This document shows, in pieces, positions 60,174 through 64,000 of a stretch of DNA of 64,000 nucleotides. The DNA is taken from the NCBI GenBank assembly GCA_000719695.1, contig JOHN01000053.1, positions 1 to 64,000 on the forward strand, in the 5' to 3' direction. Numbering within the stretch: position 1 is the stretch's first letter; each line of letters starts with the position of its first letter. The DNA is from Streptomyces sp. NRRL F-6131. Lineage in GTDB: Bacteria > Actinomycetota > Actinomycetes > Streptomycetales > Streptomycetaceae. The position numbers and the translations under genes were made by a program. A model generated the notes under the pieces. The model saw only the letters and a program-made list of their open reading frames with translations, was not told the origin of the DNA and ran no database searches.

Positions 60174-60890
60174 TCAGACCGTGGCCGGCGTCGCCGCCCC
60201 CGCCGCAGCCGCCTCGGCCTCGCGCTCCGCCCGGGCCGCCGCCGCGGCGGCACCCTGGGCCCGGGCCCGCTTGGCGTAGCTGACCGTCCAGGTGACCAGC
60301 AGCACGGTCACACCGATCGACAGCACCGTGTTCAGCGCCTGCATCGCACCGGTGTCGAGCACGTAGGAGAGCCCGACCCGCAGCGCGGCCTCCAGCAGGT
60401 AGGCCACCCCCCAGCCGACGGTCAGGTTCCGCTGCACCCGCCGGAAGCCGGACAGCGCCCAGAGCCCCTCCCACCGCTCCAGCGACTCGGCCGTGCCGTC
60501 GGTGGCGAACTTCCGGCCGAAGTAGAACATCAGCGGCCGGGGCGCGGCCAGGCTGGCCAGGCAGACCACGCCGAACAGGCCGGTGATGATCGAGTCCTTG
60601 ACCAGCAGGAAGTGCGCGTCGGCCGGGCCCGCCAGGGTGACCACGACGGTCAGCGCGAGGAAGATCAGCGAGATCGCCGCGAACTCGTCGACCCGCCGCT
60701 TCCACGCCAGGTAGACGCCCAGGTCGAGGACGGGCCAGAGGGCCGAGGTCAGCAGGGCGGTGAACTCGCCGTAGCCGTGGTCGGTGAGCTGGTTGTACGT
60801 GATGATCGGCGCGACGATGTTCAGGCCGATGGTGAGCGCCCAGCCGAGTGCGTTCGCACCGCCGCGCTTCTTCGTTGCCTCGGACGGCAA
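60174..60890 (-). CDS. VC0807-family membrane protein
   Basis: The 238-residue protein has about six hydrophobic helices (ALGWALTIGLNIVAPIITYN, ISLIFLALTVVVTLAG, VLSIGVTVLLVTWTV) and the family stretch PRPLMFYFGRKFATDG. Its function is unknown. The C-terminus is an Ala/Glu-rich tail. TTG 60890 is the probable start, with GGGGGA upstream. The divergent region 60891-61138 (248 bases) contains no other gene. Confidence 0.75.
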   Translation of the reverse strand: MPSEATKKRGGANALGWALTIGLNIVAPIITYNQLTDHGYGEFTALLTSALWPVLDLGVYLAWKRRVDEFAAISLIFLALTVVVTLAGPADAHFLLVKDSIITGLFGVVCLASLAAPRPLMFYFGRKFATDGTAESLERWEGLWALSGFRRVQRNLTVGWGVAYLLEAALRVGLSYVLDTGAMQALNTVLSIGVTVLLVTWTVSYAKRARAQGAAAAAARAEREAEAAAAGAATPATV

Positions 60891-61138
60891 GGTATCCCCC
60901 GATGATCTTGATGATGGGCGGACGGACTCTAGCGGATCACCCGTCAGGACCGCCACGGCGGTGCCGATCCCGGACAACAGGTCGTCGACGACCGGTCGAC
61001 GGGCCGGCCGGGGCGACCGACCGGGCCGTCGAACGGCCCCTCACCGCACGGCCCGTGCCCGCCCCGGTGTTTGGCGGCGTCGACGCCGGACAGACGCCGA
61101 GCCGTGGCACGTTCCCGGAGCGGAGAAGGAGGCGCCCG

Positions 61139-62104
61139 ATGCGCGGCAGAAGCGACCTGGCCGGACGGACGGCCCTGGTGACCGGTTCCTCGCGCGGCCT
61201 CGGCCTGCTGATCGCCGACGAGCTCACCGCCCGCGGCTGCCGGGTGATGCTCTGTGCCCGGGACGAACTGGCCCTGGAGCGGGCCGTCCGGCGACTGCGC
61301 GGCCGCCCCGGCGAGGTGGCGGCCACCGCCTGCGACCTCGTCGCCGCCGACACCCCGACCCGGCTGCTCGCCGCGGTCCGGGACCGGTTCGGCGCCGAGG
61401 TGGACCTGCTGGTCAACAACGCCGGACTGATCCAGGTCGGCCCGGTCACCTCCCTGCAGGAACAGGACTTCCGACGGGCCCACGAGCTGATGGTCATGGC
61501 GCCGCTGCGCCTCGTCCAAGCGGCGCTGCCCGCGATGCGCGCCCGCGGCGCGGGGTCGATCGTCATGATCGGCTCGATCGGCGGGAAGGTCCCGGCGCCG
61601 CACCTGCTGCCGTACGTGACCGCCAAGTTCGGCCTCACCGGCCTCTCCGAGGGACTCGCCGCCGAGCTGGCGCCGCACGGGATCCGGGTCACCACCGTCG
61701 TCCCGGGGCTGATGCGCACCGGGTCGCAGACGGCCGCCGAGTTCGCCGGACAGGCCGACCGGGAGTACGCCTGGTTCGCCACCGCCGCGTCGCTGCCGCT
61801 GCTGTCGACGGACGCCGGACGGGCGGCGCGCCGGATCGTCCGGGCGGTCGAGACCGGCCGCCGGGAGCTGCTCCTCACCCCGCTCGCCCAGGTCGCGGCC
61901 CGCGCCCACGGTCTCGCGCCCGCCACCGCGGGCCGGCTGCTCACCCTCACCGCGCGTCTGCTCCCGTCCGCCGGGGCCGCCCCCGAGCACGGGGTCCCGG
62001 GATCCCGGGCGGCGGCCCGGCACCGCCCCGGCGGGCCGGTCGACCGGCTCACCGTGCTCGGCCGCCGGGCCGCCCGGGCCCACAACGAACCACCGGCGTC
62101 CTGA
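61139..62104 (+). CDS. short-chain dehydrogenase/reductase
   Basis: The 321-residue protein has the SDR cofactor motif TGSSRGLG, LVNNAG, and the catalytic Ser and Tyr-Lys in MIGSIGG and PYVTAK. The C-terminus extends some 60 residues beyond a classical SDR and is Ala/Arg-rich. GAAGGAGG precedes ATG 61139. It is followed 65 bases later by a zinc alcohol dehydrogenase, so both may act on the same alcohol or aldehyde. Confidence 0.9.
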   Translation: MRGRSDLAGRTALVTGSSRGLGLLIADELTARGCRVMLCARDELALERAVRRLRGRPGEVAATACDLVAADTPTRLLAAVRDRFGAEVDLLVNNAGLIQVGPVTSLQEQDFRRAHELMVMAPLRLVQAALPAMRARGAGSIVMIGSIGGKVPAPHLLPYVTAKFGLTGLSEGLAAELAPHGIRVTTVVPGLMRTGSQTAAEFAGQADREYAWFATAASLPLLSTDAGRAARRIVRAVETGRRELLLTPLAQVAARAHGLAPATAGRLLTLTARLLPSAGAAPEHGVPGSRAAARHRPGGPVDRLTVLGRRAARAHNEPPAS

Positions 62105-62169
62105 CCGCGGCGCCCCCGCACCCGACGCCCGGCGAGCGGGACGGCCGGACGCGACCGGAGGAGGACCAG

Positions 62170-63354
62170 ATGAAAGCCCTGACCTGGCACGGACGCCGCG
62201 ACGTCCGCGTCGACACCGTCCCCGACCCGGTGCTGCGGGACCCGACCGACGTGCTGGTCGAGGTCACCACCACCGGACTCTGCGGATCGGACCTCCACCT
62301 GTACGAGGTCCTCGGCGCCTTCCTCGACGAGGGCGACATCCTCGGCCACGAGGCGATGGGCGTGGTGCGGGAGGTCGGCAGCGCCGTCCACGCGGTCGGG
62401 GTGGGCGACCGGGTCGTGGTGCCGTTCAACGTCTCCTGCGGCACCTGCCGCATGTGCGTGAACGGCCTGCAGTCCCAGTGCGAGACCACCCAGGTGCGCG
62501 CCTACGGGACCGGCGCGGCCCTGTTCGGCTACACCAAGCTCTACGGGCAGGTCCCGGGCGGACAGGCGGAGCTGCTCCGGGTGCCGTTCGGCAACACCCT
62601 GCCCGTCGTCGTCCCGCACGGGCCGCCCGACGAGCGCTACGTCCTGCTGTCCGACGTGCTGCCGACCGCCTGGCAGGCCGTGGAGTACGCCGCGGTGCCA
62701 CCCGGCGGCAGCGTCGCCGTGCTCGGACTCGGGCCGATCGGCGACATGTGCACCCGCATCGCGCGGCACCGCGGCGCGGCCACCGTGATCGGGGTCGACC
62801 TCGTGCCCGAGCGGCTGGAGCGCGCCCGGGCCAACGGCGTCGACACGCTCGACCTGGCCCGGCTCGGCTCCCGGGTGGTCGACGCCGCGCGCGACCTCAC
62901 CGACGGACGCGGTCCGCACGCCGTGATCGACGCCGTCGGCATGGAGGCGCACGGCTCGCCCGCCGCCACCGCCGCGCAGCGGATGACGTCGCTGCTGCCG
63001 GACGCGCTGGCCGCCCGGCTGATGACCCGCGTCGGCCTGGACCGGCTGCACGCCCTGCACCTGGCCGTCGACATGGTGCGGCGCGGCGGCACGATCTCGC
63101 TGTCCGGCGTGTACGGCGGCATGACCGACCCGCTGCCGATGCTGACCATGTTCGACAAGCAGCTCTGCCTGCGGATGGGCCAGGCCAACGTCCTGCGCTG
63201 GATGGACGACCTGCTGCCGCTGCTGGGCGACGGCGACCCGCTCGGGGTGGACGGGTTCGCGACCCACCACCTGCCGCTGGCCGAGGCACCGGCCGCGTAC
63301 GAGATGTTCCAGCGCAAGCAGGACGGTGTGGTCAAGGTGCTCCTGAAGCCCTGA
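62170..63354 (+). CDS. zinc-dependent alcohol dehydrogenase
   Basis: The 394-residue MDR enzyme has the catalytic zinc residues in TGLCGSDLH and GHEAMG, the structural-zinc cysteines in SCGTCRMCVNGLQSQC, and the Rossmann motif VLGLGPIGDM. Its length and the extra segment near 270-300 (TSLLPDALAARLMTRVGLDR) place it with the formaldehyde dehydrogenase-like group. AGGAGG is six bases before ATG 62170. Confidence 0.9.
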   Translation: MKALTWHGRRDVRVDTVPDPVLRDPTDVLVEVTTTGLCGSDLHLYEVLGAFLDEGDILGHEAMGVVREVGSAVHAVGVGDRVVVPFNVSCGTCRMCVNGLQSQCETTQVRAYGTGAALFGYTKLYGQVPGGQAELLRVPFGNTLPVVVPHGPPDERYVLLSDVLPTAWQAVEYAAVPPGGSVAVLGLGPIGDMCTRIARHRGAATVIGVDLVPERLERARANGVDTLDLARLGSRVVDAARDLTDGRGPHAVIDAVGMEAHGSPAATAAQRMTSLLPDALAARLMTRVGLDRLHALHLAVDMVRRGGTISLSGVYGGMTDPLPMLTMFDKQLCLRMGQANVLRWMDDLLPLLGDGDPLGVDGFATHHLPLAEAPAAYEMFQRKQDGVVKVLLKP

Positions 63355-63362
63355 CCGGCGTC

Positions 63363-64000
63363 ATGTCACGGGAGAGCGCGGGCGCGCGGCGACCGGGCGG
63401 GCCGGGCGGCAGACCCCGGCGGCCCGGCGGGCGGAGCGCGGACACCCCGGCGGGACGCACCGGGTCGGGACGCACGCCAGCGGGACGCACCGGGTCGGGA
63501 CGCATCAGGGCGGGACGCACGCCGGCGGGACGCACCGGGTCGGGCCGCGCGCCGTCGGGGCGCAGCCGGCCACCGCGCACCGGGCCGCCGCGGGTCGACG
63601 ACCGGGTGCCGCCCGGGCTGCGGACCGCCGCCGGGTACGCCTGGCGGCTGGTACTGCTCGGCGTGGCCGCCTACCTGGCCGTCACGGTGCTGACCCGGCT
63701 CGAACTGCCGGTGATCGCCCTGTTCGTAGCCCTGGTCATCACCTCCGTGCTGCGGCCCCCGGTCGACCTGCTCGCCCGGGTGGTGCCCCGCGCGCTCGCC
63801 GTGCTGCTCACCCTGCTCGTCACCCTCGCGCTGGTCGGCGGGATCCTCACCCTGGTCGGGACGACCGTCGCCGACGAGTGGACCCGGCTGGGCGGCGAGC
63901 TGCACGGCGGTCTCGGCCGGATCGACCGCTGGCTCACCGGCGCGCCCTTCCACCTGCACCCCGGCACGGTCACCGATCTACGGGGCAGGATCGGCGAGTT
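63363..64000 (+). CDS. AI-2E family transporter, N-terminal part (cut by window end)
   Basis: The frame is open from ATG 63363 to the window edge. Residues 1-75 are an Arg/Gly/Thr-rich tail built of repeats of GRTGSGRTPA. Hydrophobic helices follow (WRLVLLGVAAYLAVTVLTRL, ALFVALVITSVLRPPVDLLA, ALAVLLTLLVTLALVGGILT), matching the start of AI-2E/PerM-like permeases. It starts eight bases after the dehydrogenase stop. The repeat-rich tail is unusual, and a later start at GTG 63608 (VPPGLRTAAGYAW) is possible. Confidence 0.7.
   Translation, partial: MSRESAGARRPGGPGGRPRRPGGRSADTPAGRTGSGRTPAGRTGSGRIRAGRTPAGRTGSGRAPSGRSRPPRTGPPRVDDRVPPGLRTAAGYAWRLVLLGVAAYLAVTVLTRLELPVIALFVALVITSVLRPPVDLLARVVPRALAVLLTLLVTLALVGGILTLVGTTVADEWTRLGGELHGGLGRIDRWLTGAPFHLHPGTVTDLRGRIGE

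Overview
The window is extremely GC-rich, with G or C at nearly every third codon position. Its gene families (SAV_2336-type protein, VMAP conflict system, FxLD lanthipeptide, NsdB-like regulator, mycelial actinobacterial regulators) point to a Streptomyces or Kitasatospora chromosome. I saw no rRNA, tRNA, CRISPR array, integrase or insertion sequence. Most of the content is accessory metabolism.

Region 1 (about 1-9.3 kb) is one co-directional operon. It encodes a trypsin-co-occurring domain protein, a trypsin-like protease with an effector-associated domain (EAD), a VMAP protein with a matching EAD and a VMAP-C domain, a MoxR AAA+ ATPase, and a 1569-residue vWA-like/tandem NTPase protein. 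This is the layout of a vWA-MoxR-VMAP ternary conflict system, predicted computationally to be anti-invader or self-killing. A secreted TNT-type NAD+ glycohydrolase lies tail-to-tail with it (9.3-10.0 kb). A DsbA/FrnE-type thiol oxidoreductase and a phytoene-desaturase-like FAD enzyme follow.

Region 2 (about 12.7-26.7 kb) is a FxLD-family class I lanthipeptide locus. It holds a 55-residue precursor, full-length LanB, LanC, a fusion of a second SpaB_C/thiopeptide-type domain with an FxLD-system methyltransferase (predicted Asp-to-isoAsp chemistry), and a TauD-like 2-oxoglutarate oxygenase. Two XRE/TPR-type regulators, a HATPase anti-sigma-like protein, a small membrane protein, a NUDIX hydrolase and a kinase-like protein accompany them. 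A 16-bp hairpin separates precursor from lanB. Two TTA codons suggest bldA control. No exporter or leader protease is present.

Region 3 (28.4-39.6 kb) is a tightly overlapping catabolic operon: aryl-CoA ligase fused to a thioesterase, bifunctional salicylyl-CoA 5-hydroxylase/oxidoreductase, nitrilase, gentisate 1,2-dioxygenase, FAH-family hydrolase, maleate isomerase, PaaX-family repressor and a YtcJ-like amidohydrolase. It fits funnelling an aromatic nitrile, amide or acid through gentisate. A maleate isomerase without a maleylpyruvate isomerase suggests the maleate branch.

Region 4 (39.6-57.9 kb) is mixed: transporters, NUDIX and HAD hydrolases, a regulator with two Cys-rich small proteins, PrpD-PrpB of the methylcitrate cycle, MetE under a cobalamin riboswitch, an acetyltransferase next to a CebR-like operator, and an amidohydrolase/APC permease pair whose junction is broken by a 20-G run. 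A cytochrome P450 and a leaderless acetyltransferase follow. Remnants of a 3-hydroxyacyl-CoA dehydrogenase and possibly of a NUDIX protein show gene decay.

Region 5 (57.9-64 kb) has a second cobalamin riboswitch in front of the CbtB-CbtA cobalt transporter. A histidine-phosphatase-fold protein lacking its catalytic histidines is divergent from it. A VC0807-type membrane protein, an SDR, a zinc alcohol dehydrogenase and a truncated AI-2E-type transporter close the window.
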